The position numbers were made by a program, and so were the translations under genes. Of a stretch of DNA of 37,915 bases, positions 14,856 through 23,242 are shown piece by piece. The stretch's first letter is position 1; each line of letters starts with the position of its first letter. The stretch is from the NCBI GenBank assembly GCA_019694855.1, contig JAIBBD010000016.1, forward strand, positions 1 through 37,915. Direction: 5' to 3'. This stretch comes from Dehalococcoidia bacterium (lineage in GTDB: Bacteria; Chloroflexota; Dehalococcoidia; UBA2979). The notes beneath the pieces were generated by a model that was not told where the DNA came from, searched no databases, and saw only the letters and a program-made list of their open reading frames with translations.

Positions 14856-16172
14856 TCAATCGCCCGCGGCCGCCGCGGCGGCGGCAGCCGGCGGGGCGGC
14901 CGTGAGCGCCGAGCTGAACTCATGCCAGGTCGGCCGCCGGATGAGAAACACGAACACCGCCCCGAGGCTCGCGAGCGCAGCATAGACGAGGAAGATCGTC
15001 GAGTACGTCCCCGTGCGGTCAAAGACGACACCCGTGACGATCGGCAGCGCCAGCCCCACCGGCATCCCCGCAAACTGGATGATCCCCTGCAACGAGGCGA
15101 ACCGCCGCGTTCCGAAGTAGTCCGCCACTGTCGTCAGGAACAGCGTCGTGAACAGGGCGTGCCCCAGCGCGTACGTCCCGTAGAACAACGGCACGAGCCA
15201 CACCCGCGAGGAGTCCATGCTCGCGAACACCACGAGGCCCGCCGCCTGCAGCAGGAAGCACCAGGCGTAGGCGCGGCGTCGCCCGATACGGTCCGCGATC
15301 CCGCCCACCACGAGACGCACCGGCGCCTGCACCAGGCCGTACCCCGCCGCCAGTAGCGCCGCCACCCCGGCGGAGTACCCCGCGTGCTCCAGCACCGGCA
15401 CCTGGAAGACGATCAGCGCCGACTGCGTGGGCGCGCCCACGGTCATCGCGAGCATGAGCAGATAGAACGCGGGCGTCCGCACGGTCTCGGCCACGGTCAT
15501 GCCGGACTCCTCGAGCGCCGTCCCCGGCGCCGCCGCCTCCGAGGGCGCCAGGTCTCCGTCCGGCAGCAGCCCGTGGTCCTCGGGGCGCGGACGGATCACG
15601 AAGGCGAGCGGCGTCCCCACGAGGACGATCGCGCTCGCCGCCACGACCAGCGCCACGCGCCAGCCGTAGTGCACGATGAAGAACGCCATCACCGGCGCCA
15701 TGCCGTAGCCAAGCGCGTTCCCGGAGAACAGCACGCCCATCGCGCGGCCTCGCGAGCGCCGGAACCAGCGCACGATCGTCGTCGAGAAGGGTGTGACGCC
15801 GCCCATGCTCTGTCCGAGCGCAACGACCATGCTCGAGACGTAGAACTCCCACAGCGCGTGCATTTGCGCCATGAACAGCAGCCCGCCGGCCACGACGAAC
15901 ACCCCGACGATGCTCATCCGCCGTGGCCCGATCCACTCGAGCAGCAGCCCCACGAACGGAGCGAGCAATCCCGACTGGAACGACCGGATCGAGAACCCGA
16001 TCGTCAGCGCCGCCAGCGACCATCCGAGGTCCTTGCGCACCGGCTCGATGAACACGCCGAACCCGAAGACGGTGACGCCGAGGATGAGCGCATTGTTGGT
16101 CGCCCCGGCGATGGCGATGTACCACCCGTAGAACAGCCCTCGACGGCGCGGCGTCTCGACGGACGTGGTCAC
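14856..16172 (-). CDS. MFS transporter (monocarboxylate/oxalate-type)
   Basis: 438 residues with about 12 hydrophobic segments in two halves and a cytoplasmic loop around 195-225 (IRPRPEDHGLLPDGDLAPSE). Starts MTTSVETPRRRGLFYGWYIA; the RGLFYGWYIA opening and GGVTPFSTTIVRWFRRSRGRAM are typical of the OxlT/monocarboxylate branch of the major facilitator superfamily. The tail ends in a long alanine run. The substrate is likely a small organic anion but is not determined. First gene of the pair with ispD; a metabolic connection is not evident. Confidence 0.85.
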   Translation of the reverse strand: MTTSVETPRRRGLFYGWYIAIAGATNNALILGVTVFGFGVFIEPVRKDLGWSLAALTIGFSIRSFQSGLLAPFVGLLLEWIGPRRMSIVGVFVVAGGLLFMAQMHALWEFYVSSMVVALGQSMGGVTPFSTTIVRWFRRSRGRAMGVLFSGNALGYGMAPVMAFFIVHYGWRVALVVAASAIVLVGTPLAFVIRPRPEDHGLLPDGDLAPSEAAAPGTALEESGMTVAETVRTPAFYLLMLAMTVGAPTQSALIVFQVPVLEHAGYSAGVAALLAAGYGLVQAPVRLVVGGIADRIGRRRAYAWCFLLQAAGLVVFASMDSSRVWLVPLFYGTYALGHALFTTLFLTTVADYFGTRRFASLQGIIQFAGMPVGLALPIVTGVVFDRTGTYSTIFLVYAALASLGAVFVFLIRRPTWHEFSSALTAAPPAAAAAAAAGD

Positions 16173-16298
16173 GCGCGCATACTACGCGACCACCGTCCGG
16201 GCGTCCGGCCGACGCGCGAGGCCGCGTAAGGTCGTCTCAGCGCTGCGGCCGTGGTAGATCACTCCGAGGCAACAACATGCGCGCCGAGGAGGCTGACG

Positions 16299-16805
16299 AT
16301 GCGTCGAGGTGGTATTCGAGCCAGGCTGCTGGCCGGCGTCCTCTTGCTCGTCGCTGCGCTCATGCTCGGGCTCGCCGCCTGCGGCGACGACGACCACACG
16401 CCCCCCGAGGTCACACGCCCTGACGAGGTCGGACAGCAGCTGGTCACGAAGTACATGACGCTGCTGCAGCAGAAGGACACCGCCCAGCTGCGCACATTCC
16501 TCTCCGACGCCTTCCTCATCCAGCGCGCCGACGGCAGCTGGTCGACGAAAGACGAGTACCTCAAGAACCTGCCCGAGATCCGCGAGTACACGGTCCAGAG
16601 CATCACCGCGAAGCAGGACGGCCCCGTCCTCACCGTGAAATGGGCGCTCGAGGTCGACCAGACGATCAACGGGCAGCTCTATCGCGGCGATCCCGCGCCC
16701 CGGCTGTCCTCGTTCGTCTGGGACGGGGCCGAGTGGCATCTCGCGTCGCACGCCAACTTCAACACGCCCGCGACGGCGACGCCCTCGCCGGCGTCCGGCC
16801 GCTGA
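16299..16805 (+). CDS. Lipoprotein with an NTF2-like (SnoaL-type) domain
   Basis: 168 residues from ATG 16299, preceded by GAGGAGG. A lipoprotein signal ends in GLAAC (C28), followed by an acidic CGDDDHTPP stretch. The mature part has the helix QQLVTKYMTLLQQKDTAQLRTFLSDAF, the ADGSWSTKDEYLKNL turn and the strands TVKWALEVDQ and SSFVWDGAEWHLASHANF, the layout of an NTF2-like cone fold. It ends in a Thr/Pro/Ala-rich tail. Function unknown; it would be tethered outside the membrane. Divergent from the MFS gene. Confidence 0.78.
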   Translation: MRRGGIRARLLAGVLLLVAALMLGLAACGDDDHTPPEVTRPDEVGQQLVTKYMTLLQQKDTAQLRTFLSDAFLIQRADGSWSTKDEYLKNLPEIREYTVQSITAKQDGPVLTVKWALEVDQTINGQLYRGDPAPRLSSFVWDGAEWHLASHANFNTPATATPSPASGR

Positions 16806-16822
16806 CTGCGGCTCGCCGGGCG

Positions 16823-17185
16823 TCAGCCCAGTCCGAGGACGTCCAGCCGGTCGTCCTCGATCCCGAAGTGGTGGCCCAGTTCGTGGCGCACCGTCGTCGC
16901 CACCTCCCGCGGAATGTCGCGAGGATGGAAGTGCCGTTCGAGGGGGCCCTGGTAGATCACGATGCGGTCCGGCAGCGTCAGCCCGTACCCCGCGCGTTCG
17001 GTGAGCGGCGTCCCCACGTAGAGCCCGAACAGCGTGTCACCCGCCTCGACGCCGGCGCGCCGCAGCTCGTCGGGACTCGGTTCGCGCTCGATCACGACAG
17101 CCACGTTGTCGAGGGCGTCTCGCACCTCGGGAGGCAGTGAGCGCAGGGCGCGCTGCACGAGACGGCGAAACCGCGCGCGGTCCAT
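16823..17185 (-). CDS. Minimal zincin-type metallopeptidase
   Basis: 120 residues, the size of the small 'metallopeptidase family protein' group (zincin-like). The zinc motif HELGHHFGIED is intact: H101, E102, H105 and the aspartate at 111 as third ligand (HExxHxxGxxD). IPREVATTVRHELGHH and RIVIYQGPLERHF are family landmarks. No signal peptide. These proteins are common in actinobacteria and Chloroflexota but have no assigned substrate. Converges with the upstream lipoprotein, with 17 bases between the stops. Confidence 0.88.
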   Translation of the reverse strand: MDRARFRRLVQRALRSLPPEVRDALDNVAVVIEREPSPDELRRAGVEAGDTLFGLYVGTPLTERAGYGLTLPDRIVIYQGPLERHFHPRDIPREVATTVRHELGHHFGIEDDRLDVLGLG

Positions 17186-17284
17186 GTCTGCGAGTCTACA
17201 ATCGAGGACGCCGCTTGCTCCCGCCGCTCCCGAGGCGCCCGCAGCAGCGTTGCCCGCGCAGCGGGCCCGCTTGAGAATCGATCC

Positions 17285-18478
17285 GTGTCTCCCCGAGTAC
17301 CACGCCTTCCCCTACCGCTGCGGCGAGGTCTGTTCCTCTGCCTCGCGCTCCTCGCGCTCGCCCTCCTGACCGCCTGCGAGCGCAAAGAGCCCGGCGAGGC
17401 CCCCGAGGGCGACCTCCCCGCCCGCGCGTACTCGGGCCCGGCCCGCTCCTACTACCTCGGCTTCTCGTCGCTGCCCTCGGCGCTCACAGACAGCGGCTAC
17501 CAGCAGACCTTCGACCTCGCCTCACAGTGGGGCGAAGTGCTGCTGATCCAGCGCCCGCCCTCGTGGTCCGACTTCCTGCCCGGCGCCACGCTCTCCGACA
17601 CCCAGCGCGAGCGCACGACCACCGAGCGCAACGCCGCGCGCGTCCGCGGCCTCAAGCTGTTCATGGCCCTCGACCCGTTCGACGCCGCCGACCGCGGCCG
17701 CCTGGCCGGGCTTCCGAGTGACCGCCAGGGACAGAACCTGGGCAACGCGGAGCTCAAGTCGGCGTTCATCGCGGAGGCCCGCTACATCGCGCTGAACTAC
17801 CATCCGGCGTTCCTGTCGCTCGGAATGGAGGTCAACGCCACCTACGAGAAGGACCCGGACCAGTACGCGAAGTTCCTCGATGCCTACCGCGACGCGTACG
17901 CGGCCGTGAAGACCGTCAGCCCGGACACCTCCGTCTTCGTGACGTTCCAGTATGAGGAGCTGCTCGGCGTGCTCCCCTGGGAGAAGCCCCATCCCCCGCG
18001 CTGGGAGCTCCTCGACGCCTATGGCGACCAGCTCGACCTCTTCGGCCTCACCACCTACCCGTCCTTCGCCTTCCCGGTCGCGAGGCGCGTCCCGGCCGAC
18101 TATTACCGCCAGATCCGCGAGCACACGAAGCTGCCGATCGCCTTCGCGGCGGTCGGCTTCTCCTCGGCGCCCGCGCGCGACGGCGTGAACTCCTCGACGC
18201 CCGCCGAGCAGCGCCGTTTCCTGCAGCGCCTGATCCAGGACGCCGACGAGGTAAAGTCGCCGCTGCTGATCTGGTTCATCGGCCGCGACCCGAGCTACCT
18301 CGGCGCGCCGCCCTACGACCTGCTCGCCAGCATCGGCCTGCGGGACGCGAACGACCGCCCGAAGGAAGCATGGCCCTTCTGGGAAGAGGCGGCGAAGCGC
18401 CCCTACGACCCGCCGAACGCCTCGAAGGCCACGCCGCCGCCCGAGGAAGCGCCGGCCACGGTCACGCCAACGCCGTAG
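17285..18478 (+). CDS. Lipoprotein with a glycoside-hydrolase-like TIM barrel
   Basis: 397 residues from GTG 17285. Signal MSPRVPRLPLPLRRGLFLCL then a hydrophobic run and LLTAC (C31) give a lipoprotein. The mature part looks like a GH5/GH53-type barrel: LSLGMEVNATYEKD (E182 in the place of the acid/base glutamate), FVTFQYEELLGV, LDLFGLTTYPSFAFP and PLLIWFIGRDPSYLG. The usual nucleophile strand would read like PI-x-x-TE-x-G, but here it is LPIAFAAVGFSS (283-294) without a glutamate. It may therefore bind rather than cut polysaccharide. A TACAAT box at 17207-17212 could be its promoter. Threonine/proline-rich tail. Confidence 0.72.
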   Translation: MSPRVPRLPLPLRRGLFLCLALLALALLTACERKEPGEAPEGDLPARAYSGPARSYYLGFSSLPSALTDSGYQQTFDLASQWGEVLLIQRPPSWSDFLPGATLSDTQRERTTTERNAARVRGLKLFMALDPFDAADRGRLAGLPSDRQGQNLGNAELKSAFIAEARYIALNYHPAFLSLGMEVNATYEKDPDQYAKFLDAYRDAYAAVKTVSPDTSVFVTFQYEELLGVLPWEKPHPPRWELLDAYGDQLDLFGLTTYPSFAFPVARRVPADYYRQIREHTKLPIAFAAVGFSSAPARDGVNSSTPAEQRRFLQRLIQDADEVKSPLLIWFIGRDPSYLGAPPYDLLASIGLRDANDRPKEAWPFWEEAAKRPYDPPNASKATPPPEEAPATVTPTP

Positions 18479-18484
18479 CGCGCG

Positions 18485-20908
18485 TCAGCCCACGTCGAGC
18501 GAGCGGTTGAAGCGGATGCGCGCGAGGTCTTCCTCGATCGCCAGCGCCTCGCGCATCACGCGGATGTACGACTCCTCCGCGGTCTCGTCGGGGATCTCGT
18601 GTACCTCGACCATCGAGGCTTCGGCAAACTCGCGGATCTCGACGAAGGAGTAGCCCAGCTCGCGCATGATCTCGAGGCCGTGCTCGCTCAGCAGCGGCGC
18701 GGGGCGCGCGAGGCTCGCGGGCGTCCTCGAAGCGTGCACGAGCACGCCCGGCGCCTTCGTGCGGCCCCACGCCGGATGCGTCGCCTCCACGGCCAGTTCG
18801 TTGGCCACGACCTGCGGCGAGTCGAGCAGCTCGTTGCGGCCGACCACCGGCGCGGCCGGGACGTCCGCGGCTGTCAGTCGCTCGGTCCACTCGGCCGCCG
18901 GCCGCGTCGCGAAGACGAGCGCGAGCGCCGAGGCGGCGGGGCCGCCCGCGGGCTCGCGGAGCGCATCCACGCTGAGCGGCACATCGAGGGCCGCGAGCAG
19001 CGCGGCGCGCTCGCGTTCCGTGCGCGCATCGATGGCGATTGCGGCCCCGTCTGCGCAGCGATACCAGCGGCGGCTCGCCGCCGGCCCGGCAAAGTCGATG
19101 CCCCCTCGAACGTGCTGGGCGCCTTCGTACCGCGTGCACTCGGCGGCCTGCGCCGCGAGCGCCGCGCGCGCCAGCGAGGTGCGCACGCGCTGCCCGCGGC
19201 CCGTGCGCTCGCGATGGTAGAGCGCCGCGCACACCCCGAACGTCGACAGCAGCGGCGTCATCAGGTCCGTCACCGGCACCGTGTGGTAGACGGGCTCGAC
19301 GCCGCCACCCTGCTCCCAGGCCAGCCCGGACAGCGCCTGCACCGTGCCGTCGAACGCCGAGGTCTCGGCCCACGGCGTCTCCTCGTCGAACCCCGTCGTC
19401 CCGAGGTGAATGATGCGCGGGTTGAATCCCCGCACCGCGTGGTCGTCGAGGCGCAGCCGCCGCGCCACGTAGGGACGGTAGTTCTCGATCACCACGTCGC
19501 TCGCGGCGATCAGGCGTCGCAGCACCTCGGGCCGTCCGACCAGCAGGTTCATCGCCAGCGACCGCTTGCCCTGGTTCCAGCCGAGGAAGCCCAGCGCCAG
19601 GACACGGAACGGATCGCCATGCGGCTGCTCGGCCTTCACGACGTCCGCCCCCAGCATTGCGAGGTGGCGTGCCGCGGCCGGCCCCGCGATGAATGACCCG
19701 AAGTCGAGCACCCGCACCCCTGACAGCAGCTGCGCGGCTGCGGCGCCCCGAGGCTCGCGCGCCGGCGCGGGCGTGAACGTGGCGGCTTCCGCCAGCACTT
19801 CGGAGGTGTGTTCGCCCGGCAGTGGAGCGCGCCCGCGCACCTCGCCCGGCGCACCCTCGAGCACGAGCGGCACCCCCATCATCTCGACGCGGCCGAGGTC
19901 GGGATGGTCGACGGCCGCGTGCCGGCCGTGCTCCTCCACGTAGTCCGCCGCGAGGAACTCCTCGCGCGACAGCACCGGCGCGGCCGGCACTTCGGCCTCC
20001 CGCAACGCCTCGAGCCAGGCGTCGCGCTCCCGCGTCGCGAACGCCGTCTCGAGCAGCGGCGTCAGCAGCGCGTATGCGGCCGGTTCGTTGGTGCCCCACG
20101 GACCCGCCTCGAGGCGCGGGTCGTCGATCGCGTCGGCATGCCCGATCGCGCGCAGTAGCCGATGCAGGTGCTCATTCGTGCCGCAGCCGACGAATAGCCA
20201 GCGCCCGTCGGCCGCGCGGTACGAGCGGTACGCCGGGTGCGCGCCCAGCGAGCCGACCGGCGAGGGCTCCTCGCTGATCGAAGGCACGAATTCCGACGTC
20301 ACCGCCCCCAGCTGCAGTGCCAGCGCCCCCGCCAGCTCGGAGACCTCGAGGCGTTGCCCGATCCCCGATCGCTCCCGCCGGTAGAATGCGGCGGCCGCTG
20401 CCGACGCGGCGAGCACACCCGCGGCGTACGAGGCGATCGGGGCGATCAACGCCACCGGTTCGCCTGAGTACGACGCCTGGAAGCCGGCGATCCCCCCCAC
20501 CGCGTGCACGAGGTCGGGCGTCCCCCGCTGCCCGGCGAGCGGCCCGCGGTCCCCGAACGGCGGCACGGCAAGCACGATCAGGTCGGGCCGAATGCTGCGC
20601 AGGCTCGCCTCATCGAGGCCCAGCTCGGCCGCCTGCGCCTCGGTCAGGTCGTGGATGACGAGGTCCGCGGTGCGGACGAGTGCGCGCAGCGCCTCGCGCC
20701 CGGCATCGGTGTGGAGGTCAGCGCTCGCCGAGCGCTTGCCCCGGTTCAGGGTCTGAAAGCCGGGCTCGGCGCGGTACGGGTCGCCCTCGGGGGACTCGAT
20801 CTTGATGACGTCGGCCCCATGGTCCGCGAACAGCATCCCCGCGTACGGCCCCGCGATGCCCCCCGCGCACTCGAGCACGCGGACGCCTTCGAAGATCGAC
20901 ATGGACAC
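18485..20908 (-). CDS. Double-domain family III CoA-transferase (CaiB/BaiF)
   Basis: 807 residues made of two consecutive CaiB/BaiF domains of about 370 and 410 residues. Domain 1: GVRVLECAGGIAGPYAGMLF, ADVIKIESPEGDPYR and LNRGKRS. Domain 2, from about 390: GVRVLDFGSFIAGPAAARHL, ADVVKAEQPHGDPFR and NQGKRSLAMNL. The family swaps CoA between carboxylic acids through a catalytic aspartate in a GQxVDVSxxDA-like strand. At that place domain 1 reads GQRLEVSELAGA and domain 2 GQRVRTSLARAA, so I do not see the aspartate in either. Probably under control of the regulator gene 86 bases upstream on the same strand. Substrate unknown. Confidence 0.88.
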   Translation of the reverse strand: MSMSIFEGVRVLECAGGIAGPYAGMLFADHGADVIKIESPEGDPYRAEPGFQTLNRGKRSASADLHTDAGREALRALVRTADLVIHDLTEAQAAELGLDEASLRSIRPDLIVLAVPPFGDRGPLAGQRGTPDLVHAVGGIAGFQASYSGEPVALIAPIASYAAGVLAASAAAAAFYRRERSGIGQRLEVSELAGALALQLGAVTSEFVPSISEEPSPVGSLGAHPAYRSYRAADGRWLFVGCGTNEHLHRLLRAIGHADAIDDPRLEAGPWGTNEPAAYALLTPLLETAFATRERDAWLEALREAEVPAAPVLSREEFLAADYVEEHGRHAAVDHPDLGRVEMMGVPLVLEGAPGEVRGRAPLPGEHTSEVLAEAATFTPAPAREPRGAAAAQLLSGVRVLDFGSFIAGPAAARHLAMLGADVVKAEQPHGDPFRVLALGFLGWNQGKRSLAMNLLVGRPEVLRRLIAASDVVIENYRPYVARRLRLDDHAVRGFNPRIIHLGTTGFDEETPWAETSAFDGTVQALSGLAWEQGGGVEPVYHTVPVTDLMTPLLSTFGVCAALYHRERTGRGQRVRTSLARAALAAQAAECTRYEGAQHVRGGIDFAGPAASRRWYRCADGAAIAIDARTERERAALLAALDVPLSVDALREPAGGPAASALALVFATRPAAEWTERLTAADVPAAPVVGRNELLDSPQVVANELAVEATHPAWGRTKAPGVLVHASRTPASLARPAPLLSEHGLEIMRELGYSFVEIREFAEASMVEVHEIPDETAEESYIRVMREALAIEEDLARIRFNRSLDVG

Positions 20909-20994
20909 ACCTCGGCACGAGTTCAGACGGCGAGTTCAGGCAGTGCCGTGCATGTTCTCGGAACCCGCCGCGAGGCGGTAGAGCCCGCGACGGC

Positions 20995-21618
20995 TCAGTT
21001 CGAGGGCGGCAACAGGCGATAGGTGCAGCTGGCGTCGCCGCGCACCAGGCAGGCCGTCAGCTTCGCGTCCATCCCGGTGAGCTGCCGCACCTGGGCCACG
21101 TCCATGGCACACGCCACCGAGTTGCGTCGCGCGACCTCCGGGTACGGACAGGTGCGCTCGTGCAGCAGGAACGCCTCACCGTCGCGCTCCCAGTCCGCGA
21201 CCACGCCGCGCGACCGCAGCAGATCGACGATCGCGTTGATGCGCGTGTCGGGGCTGCCCTCGACGGGTGTCTCCGTGCCGTCGTCGGCTGTCGCGAGGCG
21301 GCTCGCGGCGCCGCGCACGATCTGCTGCAGGCCCTGCGAGCCGTAGCAGGCGCGCACCTCGTCGATCAGCGCGTTGGCGAGCGCGTCGTACTGCTTCGGG
21401 AACGTGGCGTCCCCGAGCGAGGTCAGCGCGTACCGCAGCGGCGGTCGGCCGACCTTGCCACGCTGCTCGAAGCTCGTGACCAGGCCTTCCTGCTCGAGGA
21501 TGTTCAGGTGCTGACGCACCCCGGTGGCGGTCAGCCCGAGCAGGCGGCCGAGATCTTTGACGCTTGCGTCTCGATGCAGTCTCAGGTAATCGAGAATCTG
21601 CTGGCGCGTCGCTTGCAT
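20995..21618 (-). CDS. SufR-like winged-helix regulator with four cysteines
   Basis: 207 residues. Residues 1-70 form a winged helix (TRQQILDYLRLHRDASVKDL, TATGVRQHLNILEQEGLVTS, wing KVGRPPLRYALT). The C-terminal half has C157, C170, C190 and C198 in the arrangement TCPYPEVARR-N-SVACAMD and GDASCTYRL. C157-X12-C170 matches the spacing of the iron-sulphur-binding repressor SufR and its relatives; the other spacings differ somewhat. An additional C91 lies in the middle. It may sense iron-sulphur or redox state. No suf genes are nearby; the neighbours are the double CoA-transferase downstream and a divergent small gene. Confidence 0.8.
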   Translation of the reverse strand: MQATRQQILDYLRLHRDASVKDLGRLLGLTATGVRQHLNILEQEGLVTSFEQRGKVGRPPLRYALTSLGDATFPKQYDALANALIDEVRACYGSQGLQQIVRGAASRLATADDGTETPVEGSPDTRINAIVDLLRSRGVVADWERDGEAFLLHERTCPYPEVARRNSVACAMDVAQVRQLTGMDAKLTACLVRGDASCTYRLLPPSN

Positions 21619-21685
21619 TGGCGTCCCCCGTCGTCAAGCGCTGCGACCGACGCCTCCGGCAGCGCCCCCAGATAATACATCGTGC

Positions 21686-21704
21686 GATTGGTTTATACCG
21701 AATC
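21686..21704. promoter_or_regulatory. Candidate operator between divergent genes
   Basis: Imperfect dyad GATTGGT (21686-21692), TTAT, ACCGAATC (21697-21704): 7 base pairs with one bulged G. It lies in the 101-base gap between the SufR-like regulator and the divergent gene at 21720, close to GATAATAC and TTTATACC hexamers that could be -10 elements. The adjacent regulator is the obvious candidate to bind it. Confidence 0.4.
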
Positions 21705-21719
21705 AACCCGGAGGACGTA

Positions 21720-22112
21720 ATGGACGACCCGCTGCAGCACCAGGCCCACGCCGACCTCATCGTGCAGCGGGCCGCCGACCAGCTGCGCAACCTGCTCCAC
21801 AACCTCGCCCTGCAGATCCGTCCCTTCCCCGAGTTCCCCGGCAGCTTCTTCTCGTACGGTATCGAAGTCGAAGCCGACGACAGCGCCGGCCGGGGCTGCA
21901 TCGTGCTCGGCGAAGACGGCGAGCTCTACGAGCTCCTCATCGGCCTCGATGTCGCCGAGGTGGCCACCGGCGACCCCGCCGCCATGCGCTCCGAGGAGCG
22001 CATCCTCCTCGAGGACCTGCCCCCCGCGACCTACGTCTCGCTGGCGCACCGCGCGGTCACCGCGGCCGTCGAGTACCTGCTCGCGCACCCGGAGGCCACC
22101 CCGGACGCGTGA
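21720..22112 (+). CDS. Conserved-looking protein of unknown function (130 aa)
   Basis: 130 residues, MDDPLQHQAHADLIVQRAAD, an acidic cytoplasmic protein. It has an amphipathic N-terminal helix, a strand pair SFFSYGIEVEADDSAGRGCI / GELYELLIGLDV, and a C-terminal helix AHRAVTAAVEYLLAHPEA. CGGAGG about 6 bases before the ATG sets the start. No family recognised. Divergent from the SufR-like regulator and sharing the dyad operator, so it may be part of its regulon. Confidence 0.7.
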   Translation: MDDPLQHQAHADLIVQRAADQLRNLLHNLALQIRPFPEFPGSFFSYGIEVEADDSAGRGCIVLGEDGELYELLIGLDVAEVATGDPAAMRSEERILLEDLPPATYVSLAHRAVTAAVEYLLAHPEATPDA

Positions 22113-22139
22113 CCACGCCGGGCGAGCTGCTCGCTCCGC

Positions 22140-23180
22140 CTATTCGATCGTCACCGACGTGCGGAAAAGCGCCGCCTTGTTCTGCGTGTTGTAGGCGCCG
22201 ATCTGCACTTCCACCGTGTCGCCCGGCTTGTGAGACCGCAGCACATCGCAGTAGGTGCCGACATTGTCGATGAACTGGCCGTCGATGTAGGCCACGGTAT
22301 CGCCGGCCTCGATCGCGTAGGGCTTCGCCTTGGTCGCCGGGCTACCGGCGCTGGTCGCGAGCACCGCCAGGCCATCGATGTAGGGAAGGTCGTACTCGTA
22401 CGCCAGGTCCTCATCGTTCGTGACGACGCGGAGCCCGATGTAGTCGACGTTCTTGCCCGCCTTCAGCTTGTTCGCCACGAACAACGCCTCGGCCGAGCTG
22501 ATCGCGTAGTTCTCCGCCTGACGTCCGCGGATGGAGTACGAGTTGAGGCCAATCACCTCGCCCATGCGGTTGAGCAGCGGGCCGCCGCTGTTGCCCGGGT
22601 TGATCGGCGCGGTGTGCTGCACCAGATCCTTTTGACCGCTGTCCGCGAAGCTCGTCGCGAGGCGGCTCACGATGCCCTCGGTCACAACGAGGCCAGAGCC
22701 GCTGCCCGAGGTGGCCGTCGTTGCCGGGAAGCCAACGGCCACCACTGGGCTGCCGACGGTCAGCTTCTTGCTGTCGCCAAAGCGGGCCGGCGTCAGGCCC
22801 TCGGCGCGGTCGACGCGCAGCAGCGCCACGTCATCGCAGGGGCTCAGGGCCACGACAACCGCCGGGTACTGCTTCCCCTTCGTGACGGGGTCGTTGACCT
22901 TGATCGTGACGGCTCCCAGCACCACGTGCGCGTTCGTCAGCACCTGGGTTGGCGTCTCCCACACGATGCCCGTCCCACCGCCGCTGCCGTCCGGCCCGGT
23001 GGTCGCGATATCGACGATTGAGGTCTTGTACTGCTCGACGAGGTCGCTGAGGGCGGGCGGGGTGGGCTCGGGCGTTGCCGTCGCCGTCGGTTTGGCGTCG
23101 CCCCCGCCACCGCAGGCCGCGAGGCCGAGCAACGCCACGACCAGCAGGATGAGCGCGTAGCGTCGAGTGTTCGTCTGCAT
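22140..23180 (-). CDS. HtrA/DegP-type serine protease lipoprotein
   Basis: 346 residues. Lipoprotein signal MQTNTRRYALILLVVALLGL ending in AAC (C23), then a Gly-rich and Thr/Pro-rich spacer. The trypsin-like domain has the full triad: H85 in TNAHVV, D117 in CDDVALL, S198 in NPGNSGGPLL. The C-terminal third (about 245-330) is one PDZ domain, with IEAGDTVAYIDGQFI as the carrying strand. It would work on the outer face of the membrane as a protein-quality-control protease. Two cysteines (C115 beside the catalytic aspartate and one in TYCDVL) could form a disulphide. Confidence 0.92.
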   Translation of the reverse strand: MQTNTRRYALILLVVALLGLAACGGGGDAKPTATATPEPTPPALSDLVEQYKTSIVDIATTGPDGSGGGTGIVWETPTQVLTNAHVVLGAVTIKVNDPVTKGKQYPAVVVALSPCDDVALLRVDRAEGLTPARFGDSKKLTVGSPVVAVGFPATTATSGSGSGLVVTEGIVSRLATSFADSGQKDLVQHTAPINPGNSGGPLLNRMGEVIGLNSYSIRGRQAENYAISSAEALFVANKLKAGKNVDYIGLRVVTNDEDLAYEYDLPYIDGLAVLATSAGSPATKAKPYAIEAGDTVAYIDGQFIDNVGTYCDVLRSHKPGDTVEVQIGAYNTQNKAALFRTSVTIE

Positions 23181-23242
23181 GTGAGCCCCCAGCTCTGTAC
23201 TGGGGCGAATCTAGAGAATCCTGCCGCTGCTGTCGAGGCGAT

